Below, piece after piece: positions 11,201-21,784 of a stretch of 64,000 nucleotides of DNA. Position numbers and translations under genes: made by a program. Source of the stretch: Scolanthus callimorphus (Eukaryota > Cnidaria > Anthozoa > Actiniaria > Edwardsiidae). Positions within the stretch are counted from its first letter, which is position 1, and every line of letters starts with the position of its first letter. The notes under the pieces are model-generated. The model saw nothing but the letters and a program-made list of their open reading frames with translations, had not been told where the DNA came from and ran no database searches. The stretch spans positions 15,230,501 to 15,294,500 of the forward strand of contig CM066916.1 in NCBI GenBank assembly GCA_033964015.1, read 5' to 3'.

Positions 11201-14200
11201 AGAATAGTAACTGAATCTTTCCTGGAAATCTCAACTCTGTACTCTATCCTTAAGATGTTGTACAAAAATCAAAACTTCGTCACATTGTCCCGTCGCCAGT
11301 AATTTAAAATTGATGGGATGCGATAGCTGAACCCTTTTAATTGCTCGCTATACCTTTTTTCTCCTTCAGAATACAAGCGATGAGCACAGGAGTTTCATGT
11401 CCGTGTTTCAGTATTTTTGAGAAAAAAGCGTTCGGTTCCCTGCTAGCAGAGGCCTCAACTTTTCTTTGCATTTTGCTCAGCCAGCGAAATACAGAGAAAG
11501 AAGCCTCTGCTAGCAGGAAAAGCGTTCGGTTGTCAAGCTAAAAAATGCCAAATGGCAACGGTCAAGGGTTTTTTTTTCGACTTTATTCTCTCAGCAAGAA
11601 GCTGGAGAGGAGATAAGTTGAAGAAAGAGCTTTTGGCTTCTAAATTTTCTAATTTTCAAAAATGCAAGGGAAATTCAGTAAACAAAAGAATCCTATCAAG
11701 AAAGTGTTGTCGTTTTTATGGCAAATCCGCGCGGGCTGCCTGTGGTGTTCAAAACGTGTCTCAGGCCCCTCGGCGGGGGGCAAAACAAACTGGCGACCAA
11801 AGAGATCGATGTTTCTCGAGTTTTTGCAAGTTTTGCTTTTTTCGCTAAGAAAATAGGAAAAGTACTTACAGACCTTCCAAATAAGGTAAGGGAGAATTTC
11901 CTAATAAGGAAGTTTTGCAACGTCGGAAAACGACATTTTTTGGTGATTTTTTTTTATAATTTATTGATTTATTGATTTATAGTGCGCTTTTTAACATATA
12001 ATGATCAAAAGCGCATTATACGGTATCTAACTATTAATATAATCTAACTTACATATTAGGGAAGAGGTCAAAACACTTGTACTCGAATGGTGCCCAATTT
12101 GTTCAGGGGAGGTGGTGGGTACCGACATCTACCCCCTTAGGTACCCAATACCCCTTTTTCAGACGTAATTTTCTCAGAGCATGATCTAGGGGTACCTGAT
12201 TTTATTGCACATATGGACTCCTCCCGCTGCGCGAGGAAAGCGTTGGAGCATAGGTCCGAAGAACCGCTAAAATTGAACACGCAAGCGCGCCTATTACACA
12301 GAAAAACCATTTGACTTCGGAACTGTTTGTATGCTTATTGTATTTCAGTAAGGGAAGAGAAGAAACAGGTAAAGTAAAATTGTTCTAAGAAATTTTTACT
12401 TTATCATTTATTTTTAGAGAATTTGATTCATGGCTTAGCGTGCGCTCTGTAGGCAGTGGCCTTGGCAAAGGTGTAAGGGACGTGTCATTATTTACCGGGG
12501 GGGGAGGGCTCCCATTTTTTTCAAACAAGGCTAAAAAAATTAGGACCCTCCCCTTGAACATAACAAAAAAAATGTGACCCTCCCCCAGTCGTAGGTAAAA
12601 AAAATTGGGACCCTCCCCCATGCAATTTATTTCTGAAAAACCTGTTAGATAGACTATTGTCCAAGTGACTTCTGTCATGCACCAGTCAATTGACATCACG
12701 GCCCCCCGATTTAAAATTCACTAAGTGTTAAATGTTACTATTTTCCGGTCACCAGGGACATGGTCGTTGTTAAAGCTCCAGGCCCCCGGGGACACTTTTG
12801 CAACATGGCGAAACGCGCCTTTATCTTGATAAACGCATTTCATCAAGCCTCCAGAGAAAAGATAACATTTTATTTTCTGCGTGTAGTAAAAAAGCCTGTT
12901 GGTTTTATTCTTCACGCGCTACAAATTATTATTATTCATGTGCGTGAAGCGCAGCACAAAAACGATTTTTTTTTTGCAGCTTTTAACGTCGAACTCACTT
13001 CTTTCGAACATATTGACTGCCAACCAGGCGTATCACTGGAGGGCTTTTGGGGGTTTTCATTTGTCCTTGCCAAGGTACACATGCTTGTAACGACATTCGT
13101 ACGCATTCCATTTAAGCGCCACAAGCGTATTGTTTTCTTTGGGCAAGTTCTCTAAAACTAGATTAGATGTCATTGCTTATGCGCGCGAAGCGCGCCGAAA
13201 TTTTCAACATAATGAGTAAAATAAAACTAGAAAATGATATAGAACTCGTTGCTGGAATCTCTCTTTCAAGGCTTCAGGTTCGAGAGATCCTCCCCTTTCA
13301 CTCGCCCAAAAATAAAGTGATCCCTCCCAAAATCCTCCGACCTCGGTTTCGCACGATAATCGAACTTCTGGTTCAGCGTTAATATTCCCCGTATGCCCCG
13401 CTATATATCCCCGCTATAGAAGGTCCGAGTTAAATTCCCTGCCCTTCCGTAGATTAATGTGTTAAATCCCCGGCCTGACCGCGTTACTTTCCCGCCCTGT
13501 CCCGGGGGTGGGGGCCGGGTGTCAATCGACTGGTGCATGCGGAACCGCGGTATTATTCATCGCCTCGATTATTTAGGTGAGAATGTTTGGTAATACACGG
13601 GTAAAATGCAGTGATCCTCCCTCCCTGTACAATGATTAACATAATCCCACATCTCCCGTCCCTGTTTGACCTAGTACTGTAGACATTTTACAGAAAAACG
13701 GGGCTCGCATATCCTTCGTTACGCGCGAAGCGCGCCCAAATTTTGATAAACGTTTGTTTGTTTGTTCATCGTTTTTTTGTTTGTTCATCGCATTTCATCA
13801 AAACTAAACAAAAGACAAATTATACCAAAGACAAATCAAGCCTCAGAGAAAGGGTAGATGAACATGTTTTGTGTACGGTATAATAAACAAAGCCTGTCAG
13901 GGGCCCAGGAAGTACACTACCTCAATTATATAGGTTAGGTTATATTATTCATGCGCACAACTGCGCTCCGCAAATGCGAAGTTATTAATATTCATGTGCG
14001 CGAAGCGCGGCCCAACGGACGAATTTCTATGCTTGTAACGTCGAAAACTCACGCTTACCTAAGGGGTCTTCTTTCAAACATATAGTGACATGCCCTCCAG
14101 GCCTATCATTTGCAGGGAAATTTTGGGAGAGTTTGATTTTCCTTTTTTGATTTTCAACGGTAGTGTCCTCATTGCTCAAATAGTATATTAGATGTCATTG

Positions 14201-16432
14201 TTTATGCGCGCGAAGCGCGTCGAAATTTTTATGGAGAAGTTGCTGAAATAACCACTATCGCTATTTGTTTACCCTTTTCATCGTCCAAATGTTGCTGAAA
14301 AAAAATTATGACCCTCCCCAAACAGGAGTGAAAAAATTTGGACCCTCCCTTTAGACACGCGAAAAAAATTAGGACCCTCCCCACAAAAATAGGAGCCCTC
14401 CCCCCCCCCCCCGCTAAATAATGACACGTCCCTAAGTTTGCTCAAACTTGTCTCAATGAAAATTTTTCGAATTAAAATTGTCCCTGCACATAATAGTAAG
14501 TAATCTGTAATACAACCATTTAGTTTTGAATGTCTATGGTGCTTTCGGCTGAGGGAAGGGTTCTTTTTTAGTTTATGTGGGGGATTTCAACATGGCCGCG
14601 ATGGCGGCGTTGTCCCTCGCTGAAAAAATCGCTTGAATTAGAACTTAGCCAAAGTTGAATCTTTTCCAACAAAAGCAAGCCCACTTGAGAGATTTCCTTC
14701 TTCTCGTTGGGTGTGTGTCCTTCGTTTGTAAATTTGTCACTCATTTCGCCTTAGCGTTCGAACAGAAAAGCAAGGAACTAGTGTACGTTTGTTCAAGCTG
14801 AATGAAATGTTTTCTCAACTTAAAGCTTTCGAATAACAATTATCCCTGCACATTCCTGACAGTAATCTGTCACAGAACCATTGAAGTCTGAATGACTATG
14901 GTGCTTTCGGCTGTGCGAACTGAGTTCCAGTTTCTTAGTTTCTGTGGGAGATTTCAAAATGGCGGCGATGGCAGCTTTGTCCCTCGCTTAAGAAATCGCT
15001 TGAATCAGAGCTTAGCCCAGGGTGAATCTTTGCCAACCAAAACACGCTCACTGTCGAGATTTCCACCTTCTCTGCAGGTTTGTGAACTTCTTTTGGCGAC
15101 ACAGCTTCAGGCCTAAGCGGAGTGAGTGCGAACGATTTAGCCAATCAGAAAGGTTTGCGCAGACAACCCGATGATAATAGTATAGATATAAAATATATAA
15201 TACAATAAATAAAGGGATAATATTAATGGTAGATACAAAGATAATGAATAATATAAAATACATAAATATATGAATAATAATAATAATAATGAATAAATAA
15301 ATAACTAAATAAAATTGAGTATGTCTTAAAAGTGTTAAATCAATTCTAAACAAATGTGTCTTAAGAAGACCTTTGAAACTTGAAATGTTATATATGTTAG
15401 ATGATAGTATGGGCCTGTCGGAGTAAAAGGTAAATGATTCTTTTGCCTCTAACTAAATTTTCCTTATTATTAATGCAAGGGAAATTTAGTAGACAAAATA
15501 TTACATTGCCTTTTACTTACTAAATTTCCCTGTTGGAGAGAGAAATTTAGTAAAATACAAATGATTATTTCGACTACTAAATTTCCCTTGCATTTATAAT
15601 GGTGAATTTAGCTAGTAAATAAACCGAGGCGATCTAAGCCCATGGAAATATATTGTTCGCAAAGAGCCTAAAAAGAATACACAGTGCGTTAACTCTCGAA
15701 GCTTGAACTGATGCGATGGAAAGGAAACTCAATAAAAATATGCATTAATGAAATAAAGTTGCCATATTTGAGGTGAAGAAAGAAGGTTTAAAATGAGATC
15801 ACTTGTCACTGTTGTCAAGATACGACAATTTAAACGAAAAATACCACCACGACATTTTAAGGTGTTCTAACTATAATCCTCCCGACCCATACTTCATGGA
15901 CGTCGTTGCCCTTGTTATATATGGCAGTCATCTTTCACTAAGTTTTTTTTATTCCAAATTTAAGACGTTTTCGACAAACATTTAGTTAAGCTTTTTATAG
16001 TTTATCCTCTACTTTCTATTGTTTGTTTGCTTTAGTTGATAAAAATATGTAAGTATTGCTTTTGTTTGGCTTTTGGACACATTTTCTATACCTGCCACAA
16101 TTTATTTTTTAATTGCTTACCTCCAGGCTATAATGAGTGATGGTGGAATTGTCAACCAGCGAAGCGTTAGGGCTGAACATATCAGTAGATAATAAATCAC
16201 ATTTCAATCCTGCTCCTCCATTTGCTATGTTAAACGACAAGCATTCTCTTTCCCTCGTGCAGAACATGGAGCACATCATTGCATCCTTAACGACGAAAGA
16301 CGCAAAACTTGGTGCCATCAAAGCTTTGTTCCCTTGTTTGATAAAAGTTTCGGAAACTTTTGGTAATTCATCGGCAGAAATATGTAAAAGTAAATGTGAA
16401 AGACAGTAGGCTGTTGTCAAGAATAAAGCCAT
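4661..16432 (-). CDS. Gene 1: PAN + contactin-associated-like fibrinogen protein, 3 exons
   Basis: Proposed model: exon 1 at 16,121-16,432, exon 2 at 5,789-5,882, exon 3 at 4,661-5,265, all minus strand. Exon 1 ends in phase 0 and exon 2 starts in phase 0. Exon 2 ends with one extra base (G), which the first two bases of exon 3 complete to a Glu codon. Lengths 312 + 94 + 605 = 1,011 nt give 336 aa and a stop. All four splice sites have GT or AG with good context. The order is signal peptide, PAN/apple, Cys-rich linker, fibrinogen-like domain of the CNTNAP type, with no transmembrane segment, so the product is probably secreted. Intron 1 is 10.2 kb of transposons and crosses the tandem-unit boundary. 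The joining is inferred; RNA evidence is needed to confirm it. Confidence 0.6.
5349..5473. mobile_element. 125-bp MITE in intron 2 of gene 1, 8-bp duplication
   Basis: Terminal inverted repeats of about 23 bp begin GGTAT and share CTTCATCGCTGAATG. The element is flanked by the 8-bp direct repeat GAAAAGCC (5,341-5,348 and 5,474-5,481). Unit B has one GAAAAGCC and no insert at 18,628-18,635, so this is a filled/empty pair and the insertion came after the duplication. An 8-bp duplication with GG termini would suit Merlin- or hAT-related elements, but the superfamily is not settled. Confidence 0.85.
5789..5882 (-). CDS. Gene 1 exon 2: cysteine-rich linker
   Basis: The acceptor tttcaccag|GATCCC and donor TTATG|gtaaaat bound 94 nt encoding 31 residues from DPCLTAQCSQ to HKCKNY, plus one base. 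Four cysteines in this spacing (PCxxxxC, RC, KC) look like a truncated EGF-like linker of the kind placed before fibrinogen-like domains in cnidarian secreted proteins. The unit B copy is identical in nucleotide sequence. It would be missed by a finder that ignores short exons. Confidence 0.65.
6040..6078 (+). repeat. Short GTCGTATCT tandem repeat beside the hAT-like element
   Basis: Three to four copies of a 9-10 bp unit (TGTCGTATC) follow an inverted arrangement of 'tgtttcacggctgact' motifs between 5,990 and 6,129. The opposite orientation of the same motif (ACAGATACGAC) lies just past the right end of the hAT-like element at about 8,430. The element therefore appears to have landed in an older foldback repeat. 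Confidence 0.7.
6130..8421. mobile_element. hAT-like non-autonomous element, 2.29 kb, copy A
   Basis: The termini are CAGGGTCTGGATGGGG and its inverse CCCATCCAGACCCTG. Flanks show TGATAA on both sides (6,124-6,129 and 8,422-8,427), a 6-bp duplication. Inside each end sit several copies of a 'tcggtagtcagttaaa' motif in opposite orientations, typical of transposase-binding subterminal repeats. CAGGG termini suit hAT elements, whose usual duplication is 8 bp, though 6-bp groups are described. No transposase is encoded. The middle (about 6,430-7,720) carries a relic related to the H1 Harbinger-like element, so the copy is itself composite. It is shared with unit B and so predates the tandem duplication. 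Confidence 0.75.
8464..8643. mobile_element. 180-bp hairpin MITE, TA duplication, copy A
   Basis: Two nearly perfect ~70-bp inverted arms (beginning CGTTCCCCGACTCCG) are separated by about 40 bp, so the element could fold into one long hairpin. TA flanks both ends, as for Tc1/mariner-type insertions. The unit B copy is at 21,604-21,784 with small indels. Confidence 0.8.
8644..9630. other. Intron 1 sequence without recognised feature
   Basis: This is near-identical to 21,785-22,770 in unit B. Short open frames on both strands are conserved only because the duplication is recent. They have no motif, splice context or composition that suggests coding. Confidence 0.5.
11438..11517. mobile_element. 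80-bp hairpin element flanked by a 14-bp direct repeat, copy A
   Basis: The ends CCTGCTAGCAGAGGC and GCCTCTGCTAGCAGG are perfect inverted repeats around a 50-bp centre. Immediately outside, AAAAGCGTTCGGTT occurs at 11,424-11,437 and again at 11,518-11,531. A 14-bp duplication is far longer than those of common cut-and-paste families and closer to those of target-primed retroelements. The copy at 24,589-24,668 is the same event, copied with the unit. Confidence 0.75.
11790..11885 (+). pseudogene. Possible captured first exon, start codon lost (unit A)
   Basis: This matches 24,938-25,033, where ATGGCGACCAAAGAGATCG opens a 32-codon frame ending AATAAG|gtaaggg, a good splice donor. Here the ATG is CTG, so if it was an exon it is broken. 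The frame encodes EIDVSRVFASFAFFAKKIGK, which I do not recognise. It sits in the centre of FB2. Confidence 0.25.
12477..14432 (+). mobile_element. PIF/Harbinger-like element H1b, 1,956 bp, complete
   Basis: The termini are GGGACGTGTCATTATTTA and its inverse, flanked by TAA at 12,474-12,476 and 14,433-14,435. The same flanking sequence exists without the element at 41,450-41,540 ('aaaggtgTAAgtttgctc'), a perfect empty site with one TAA. The 3-bp TWA duplication and GGG ends are diagnostic of PIF/Harbinger mobility. Interior reading frames are short, so movement must have been in trans. The interior includes GCGCGCGAAGCGCGC motifs and G/C-rich subterminal runs. Confidence 0.9.
15418..15595. repeat. 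Cluster of palindromic 'aaatttagtagac' repeats
   Basis: The motif GCAAGGGAAATTTAGTAGAC and its inverse alternate several times, each next to 'acaaaagaatc'-like sequence. Related clusters occur at about 428-490, 1,020-1,055, 42,485-42,665 and 44,715-44,960, always at the start of a PAN-bearing unit. The repeats mark the unit junctions and could have aided unequal exchange. Confidence 0.65.
16121..16432 (-). CDS. Gene 1 exon 1: signal peptide + PAN/apple domain
   Basis: ATG at 16,432; the signal peptide MALFLTTAYCLSHLLLHISA is followed by DELPK. PAN-type cysteines fall at residues 54, 58, 64 and 78. N-glycosylation sequons are near residues 89 and 95. The exon ends at CTGGAG|gtaagc after 104 codons, phase 0. 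It is intact, unlike the C and D copies. The next minus-strand exons in register are 10.2 kb downstream, in unit A. Confidence 0.75.
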
Positions 16433-16762
16433 TCGCTCAAAATTCGGGAAAAATCTGCTATGCTTTCAGAACGATAACATGCTAGAAGGTGATTTTTATG
16501 AAATGAGACAAATTAAGTTTAGGTTGTTATGTTTAGAAATTTTTAGCAGCTGAAATTAAACAACTCATGAATAATGAACGAGAAAAATGTCTTTGCACCG
16601 TGAATCACTTTACAAAGCTTGATTTAGACCCCGAGATAGGAGGACGAGGGACAAAGCTCGGACATACGGGACTCTCCAGCAAAATACAAACACAAAGACA
16701 CTTCACTTCACTTTTATTATATATGCGACAATTGTTTAATGCTTAACGCATGGCTCAGGTGA

Positions 16763-16985
16763 TTATTTGTCCTTAACTTGGACCTCGAAGGCCCTCAAAT
16801 TCTTGTGGATTGAAACTATTGATTCAGGCAAACTATTCCAAGCTAATGGCTCTCGGTATGAAAACTATATTTGTATCTGTTTGTCCTTGCAAATGGCACC
16901 ATGAAAGATTTTGAATGCATGTGCCGTGACGTGCGCCTTGGTGATGATAGCCCCTCGAGTGGGAGAACCGACAGGAAGTTGAGTC
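16763..16985 (-). pseudogene. Degraded C-terminal fragment of a LINE-type reverse transcriptase
   Basis: On the minus strand the frame reads FSYREPLAWNSLPESI and on to FEVQVKDK before a stop at 16,763. 'WNSLP' followed by a Phe-containing basic tail is typical of the last ~30 residues of non-LTR retrotransposon ORF2. An in-frame stop lies just upstream of FSYRE. Unit A lacks this insert (compare 3,470-3,500), so it arrived after the duplication. Only the extreme C-terminus is left, so the clade cannot be given. Confidence 0.5.
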
Positions 16986-17947
16986 CCTGATTTAGCAGGC
17001 AGATGGTTGCAGCCTGTCTGCGGGGTTCTAACAGGCTGCCAACCTAGGTTGTTTTTAAACAACTGACTGAAAGCCTTGTGAAGCGTCTTGTTGCTATTTC
17101 GAGCCGAAAGTACGAACTCGAAATCGGAAGAACTTCTCAAATTAACTACTAACTACTATAATTGGCACAGTTTAACTTTATACATCCCGCCGTAAGTGCG
17201 CTGAGCGTGACACCAAAACACAGCTTTTAGGTAAATAAGAGAGGCTGCGCGTAGAAAAGGCGCCTTTTCTCTGTATTTGCAAGAGGTCTAACACAAATAC
17301 AAAGTATGAAGCAACTTCAGTAGAAGCTGCAGAACGTGTTTTTCGAAACAGTTTGAGATCTACCAACAGGGCAGCAAAATTTTGAGAGGAAAGAAGAAAA
17401 ATCTATGGCAATCCTCTTTCTGTAGCTGCTTTCTATTTCTTGTATTCGTAATGAATTTATTCCATTTATATCGCTTAGGATTCCTTGTAATATGCTTCCT
17501 CTTGATTTCGGAACGTCCTATTATTTTTTATTTAATATCGCGCATGCGTGAGTGGCTGTTTCTTTATCCTCCCCGTCATTCTCGTACCCAGTACTCCCCG
17601 GCTCGTCACCTCGCGGGTGAGGTCCTGGTGGTAGCCATTTGAAGGTCTTCGCTGATTGGGCGATTTTCAACGCTGGCGCATGAGCAAAAGTAGTTTCTCT
17701 CAAATGCGGCTAATGGCTGTCACAGCTTCTCCCGCAATGTGTACGAGCCGAGGAGCCCTGACACGAAAATGAGCAAATTTGTGCCTCTTGTGCTCTGTGT
17801 GTTAGTATGTACACCGGTGGACAAAGATCTTCTACTGCAAGATTTTTTACACAATTAAGTTATGTAAAATTAACTTCCAGCAAAGTGCACAAGTACGTTT
17901 TCCGAAATAAGTATAGAATAGCAAGAAGAAGAACAATGCTCTCCGGG

Positions 17948-19031
17948 TTAATGGCATTTTAACTTTCCAAGCGTGTGATATCCTTCTTCTACTGAGCCTC
18001 CGGTTTCGCCAAAGCGTAACTGGATAACGGGAAGGTGATCCTTGCTGTTCAGCAGTCCACTGTCTTCACGCCATGTGTGGTCGTTTTTTGAGCAGTTACA
18101 CTTGTACCCGCCAGTGCAACTGTTAGTTAAGCCGCATGCGCACTTATTGCTCCCGACTGGAGCGCCGCCCCATGAAGTCATTTTGTTTCCATCACGTGAT
18201 ACCCACCAACCATACCACCGTTTTTCATGGTCATGCCACAATGCGGAGCCATAACACTCATACTTTATAAACTGTTCACAGTAACTCGATGCACTTGTCA
18301 GAATTTTCAGTTGCGTGACGCTAGCGCCTGAGTACGTGACGTCACGGGAGTAGGAACCAGGGATTTCGTAACCCTTGACGCGGGTACGGGTCTCGGTGTC
18401 GTGACTGATAACTGTTACGCCAATTCCGTCACGCGCGGTCATGTCACAGTATACTGTGAATGAGGACTCTCCTCCTTCACCATCTGGGTCTATGACGTAG
18501 TTACCACTGGGTGCTGATGGCAAGGCGGCCTTGATGTCACGACATGTTGGTTCTGCATAAAAAAAGCTCATTATCAAATGCATGTCAATCAATCGTTGTT
18601 GTTTCTGTCAAATAACCATTGGTAAATGAAAAGCCAGCGGCACGTTTTGCTCGGAGATATTAGCTATAAAAAGAATTCGAGGATAAGTAAAGTTATGTAT
18701 GTATGTATGTAGGTAGGTAAGGGGAATTAGAATAGCTTCAATCCCTGGAAATTTGCGTCAAACGTTTACTGTTCTCGTGCGTGAATAAAGTTTGTCCGAC
18801 CAAAGAGCTCATATTATATGGACTCTTTGTCCGACGAGTTCTTGTCAAATACAGATCTACGATGCCTTCATAATACGGTAATATGGCTTTGACAGTGAGT
18901 TTTTTTGTTGCATTGTTTAATAGCACACATATTTTACCATAATTTTTGCATTTGTGTCGAGGTCCTCGTTTCTGGTCAAGGCGTACGCATCTTTTGTCCT
19001 CCTGCGAGCATTGTGCAGTTAAACAGGGATC
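17948..19031 (-). CDS. Gene 2: linker and fibrinogen-like exons (exon 1 uncertain)
   Basis: Exon 2 is 18,938-19,031 and exon 3 is 17,948-18,552, with the same splice sites and phases as gene 1. Exon 3 is open for 201 residues and keeps all CNTNAP-like fibrinogen motifs, including HTWREDSGLL, where gene 1 has lost the Trp. The nearest upstream exon 1 copies are at 43,955-44,265 and 46,536-46,846, 25-28 kb away, and both carry frameshifts. Gene 2 may be dying, may use an unseen exon, or the frameshifts may be assembly errors. The exon 3 C-terminal half differs strongly from gene 1 while exon 2 and intron 2 are almost identical. Confidence 0.65.
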
Positions 19032-19269
19032 CTGGTGAAATAATAATTTACCTAAGGTCTGGCTTCCATATAGTCTTTCTGTCGTATCTATCGCATCAGT
19101 CGACCATGAAACAAATGGAAATTGGAATTATTCTGTTGTTTCACGGCTGACTGATACGACAGTATGGAAACCAAGGCTGGTTTTCCATATAGTCGTATCT
19201 GTCGTATCTGTCGTATCCGTGAAACAAAAGAATAATTCCAATTTTCATTGTTTCACGGTCGGCTGATAA

Positions 19270-21564
19270 CAGGGTCTGGATGGGGGGGGGGGGGGGGGGG
19301 GGGTCCGCATGTCGGTAGTCAGTTAAAATTTCGGTAATTTGTCGGTAGTCAGTTAAATTTCGGTAATTTGTCGGTAGTCAGTTAAATTTTCGGTAGTCGG
19401 TAAATTTCAGTTAATAATTAAAAAGTAGTTACATTTAAAATTAAAAACCTTGTTAGTTACTCTCAGGTTTTACGATTGGAGTCTCTTTTAAGATATTTTG
19501 CATTTTTCTGAGTAGTAAGCGCTGCAAATCAGTAAATAGTCATTTTCGTGCGATCTGATTGGTTCCTGAATTAAGTAGTAGGGTTGGGTGCAGAGGATTT
19601 TGGGTAATACAAGGTCAAAATGCAGTGATCCTGCCTCTATAAGTACAATGATTAACGTCATCCCCCCTCAGATTAAACGTTTTCGTGATCCCCCGCTCCC
19701 TATTTGACCTAGTAGAAGCAAGAGTTCATAAATAAGAGTGAACAACTCCGATACAGTAATCGTGAGACATCCTTTGTACAAACCTAGTTATTTTTAGAAC
19801 TGTTTTTCTCGCTGAATTATACTGCATGCTATTGGTTTTGTAGCCAATCAAATTCATTTCATCAGTAGCTCATTAAAACTTCGGTATTTACAACCGCTCA
19901 ACCGATACGCACTCTCTTACAAGACTGTATTCTTTAATTGGGCCTTTGTTTTCTGCCTTTGTTGTTCTCCGTGCGTGACCTTAGGGATATATAAAGAAGA
20001 CTAAGTACCAATCTAGAAATAACTAGGTCTGTCTCAAGGTTCTCTCACGCCCTATTATCATGATGTACACTCTTATGTACTCTTATGTACTCTTGTAGAA
20101 GACAATTTACAGATAGAGGGGATCGCATATTTCTTTCGTTGCGCGCGAAGCGCGCCCGAATTTTGATAAACGCATTTCATCAAGCCTCAGAGAAAGTGTA
20201 GATGAACATTCCTTCTTTTTATGTATAGTAAACAAATCCTGTAGGTTTTGAAGCGCGGCTCAAATGACGAAATTCTATGGCTGTAACGTCGAACTCACGC
20301 TTACTTTTCTTTCGAACATAGTGACTGCCCGCCAGGCCTATCACTGAATGGCATTTTTGGTAGAGTTTGTTTTTCCTCGCCACGATACACTTGCTCTTGT
20401 AAACGGTGCAAAGGTAGTGTCTTCGTTGCGCGAGTTGCCAAATACTATACTACCATTTGCTTTCAACCCTGAAGCTTGACGAGTTTTTCGCGTAGGTTTA
20501 CGTTTCTAACCTGCGTTTTGTCGAGAAATTGTCACGTTTCTCGCTCGCTGTTTGGCTGCTGTTTTGACCGTTATTTTTAAGCCAATCAGCAAGCGAGAAA
20601 CGTGTCTACTTCTCGACAAAACGCGAAAAAATCGTCAAGCTTCAGGGTTGAACGAAAATGGTAGTATTGGCGCGCCGAAAGTTTTATTATGTATTGAGTG
20701 AAGTGAAGTAGAAAAATGCAAATGATGGAAAAGTTGTTGGAATAACTACTTAGAAAATTTCTTGTGGTCCCCCCTTTCAGGGCTTCAGGTTTCGCTCGCC
20801 GCAAAAATGAAGTGATCCCCCCAAAAATCCTCTGCCCCCCCTCCCCAGGCGATAAATAATGACCGGCCCCTACACGGGAGCCGTAACAATAAAACCCGGG
20901 CCGTTGCAAACCTCCAAAAACTGGAGGGCACGGTAATAAACCCCAAGGAAGCTTGTAGGTAAAGTTTAAAAAACTCTTTTGCGCGCGAAGCGCGCCGAAA
21001 TTTACGCCCTGTCCACACTAACTCCTTTTAAAAGGATCTCCCGTCCACACGAAGGTTTACAAACTTATACGGATTCGCAGCGTGTTTACAAACTTATACG
21101 GATTCGCAGCGTGTTAGTGTGGACGGGAGATTCGGAAAATTTAGCTACACAAAAAGCGATTAGTTTCTATTTGCGATGACGTGTGCAAGGACAGCCTCAA
21201 ATTAAGTGGTACAGTTGACATCATCGTTTTCATTTTTATCCAGATTCTAAAACGATATGTAGGTATGCGGATTAGTTTTTATTCACTTTCGAGAGCGTTT
21301 TCAAACTTATACGGATTCGATGAAAACGATCAGCGTGTTAGTGTGGACGGAAGGCCTGAACGTATCAAAAAGATTCAAACGAAAACGCGTAAGTGTGGAC
21401 GGGGTCATGTGAAGTTGCCCGTTTATAATACGGGCAAATCATCAATTGTCGGTAGTCAGTAAACATTTTTTTGTCGGTAGTCAGTAACTTTTTCCCCGTT
21501 TTGTCGGTAGTCGGTTATTTTTTAGGCCGTTTGTCGCTAGTCGGTTAACCCCATCCAGACCCTG
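19270..21564. mobile_element. hAT-like non-autonomous element, copy B
   Basis: Same element and same TGATAA flanks as 6,130-8,421, duplicated with the unit. It differs mainly by a G-run of 22 at 19,282-19,303 against 7 in copy A. That is a hypermutable or assembly-sensitive homopolymer directly inside the terminus. Confidence 0.75.
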
Positions 21565-21603
21565 TGATAAGACATACGACAGATACGATTATGTCGCAGA
21601 GAT

Positions 21604-21784
21604 ACGTTCCCGACTCCGTGGTAAAAACAAACGGTTGTGACGTTTTTGCTCCCGTCTAGGGGTGGGCCAGACATTTTCGCAGACTAGAAGGACAAGTGGT
21701 GAGAGCCTGAGACAATGTCTGGCCCACCCCTAGACGGGAGAAAAACGTCACAACCGTTTGTTTTTACCACGGAGTCGGGGAACG
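21604..21784. mobile_element. Hairpin MITE, copy B
   Basis: Duplicate of 8,464-8,643. It has one C fewer in the left arm and one T more, and so has slightly imperfect pairing. Confidence 0.75.

Larger units (their letters stand above)
9631..15189. mobile_element. Foldback element FB2 with ~1 kb inverted arms, copy A
   Basis: The left arm (9,631-about 10,597) is the reverse complement of 12,257-12,476 joined to 14,433-15,189; the right arm is split by H1b. Outer ends read ATATCTATACTATTAT. Each arm contains two diverged direct copies of a ~375-bp block, each with a GCCGCCATTTTG-type motif. The centre (10,598-12,256) is single copy within the unit and holds the hairpin at 11,438 and a possible captured exon. 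Without H1b the element is about 3.6 kb. No transposase was found and the target duplication is unclear because the flanks are AT-rich. Confidence 0.75.
2304..15592. repeat. Tandem unit A of a ~13.2 kb segmental array
   Basis: The sequence from the 'aaccgaggcgatctaagccc' region (about 2,345) to 15,592 recurs from 15,593 onwards in the same order: PAN exon, fibrinogen-like exon, linker exon, hAT-like element, hairpin MITE and long inverted arms. Similarity is moderate on the left (2.3-5.3 kb) and very high from 5.3 to 12.05 kb. At 12,057 unit B carries a 10.75 kb insertion, after which homology resumes at 35,951. Unit A itself carries the H1b insertion that unit B lacks. Confidence 0.9.

Noticed and set aside
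15048..15353. 101-codon minus-strand frame rich in Ile and Phe (also 42,114-42,419)
   Set aside because: It reads through a TAA/TAT-rich microsatellite at the edge of FB2; low complexity rather than a membrane protein.
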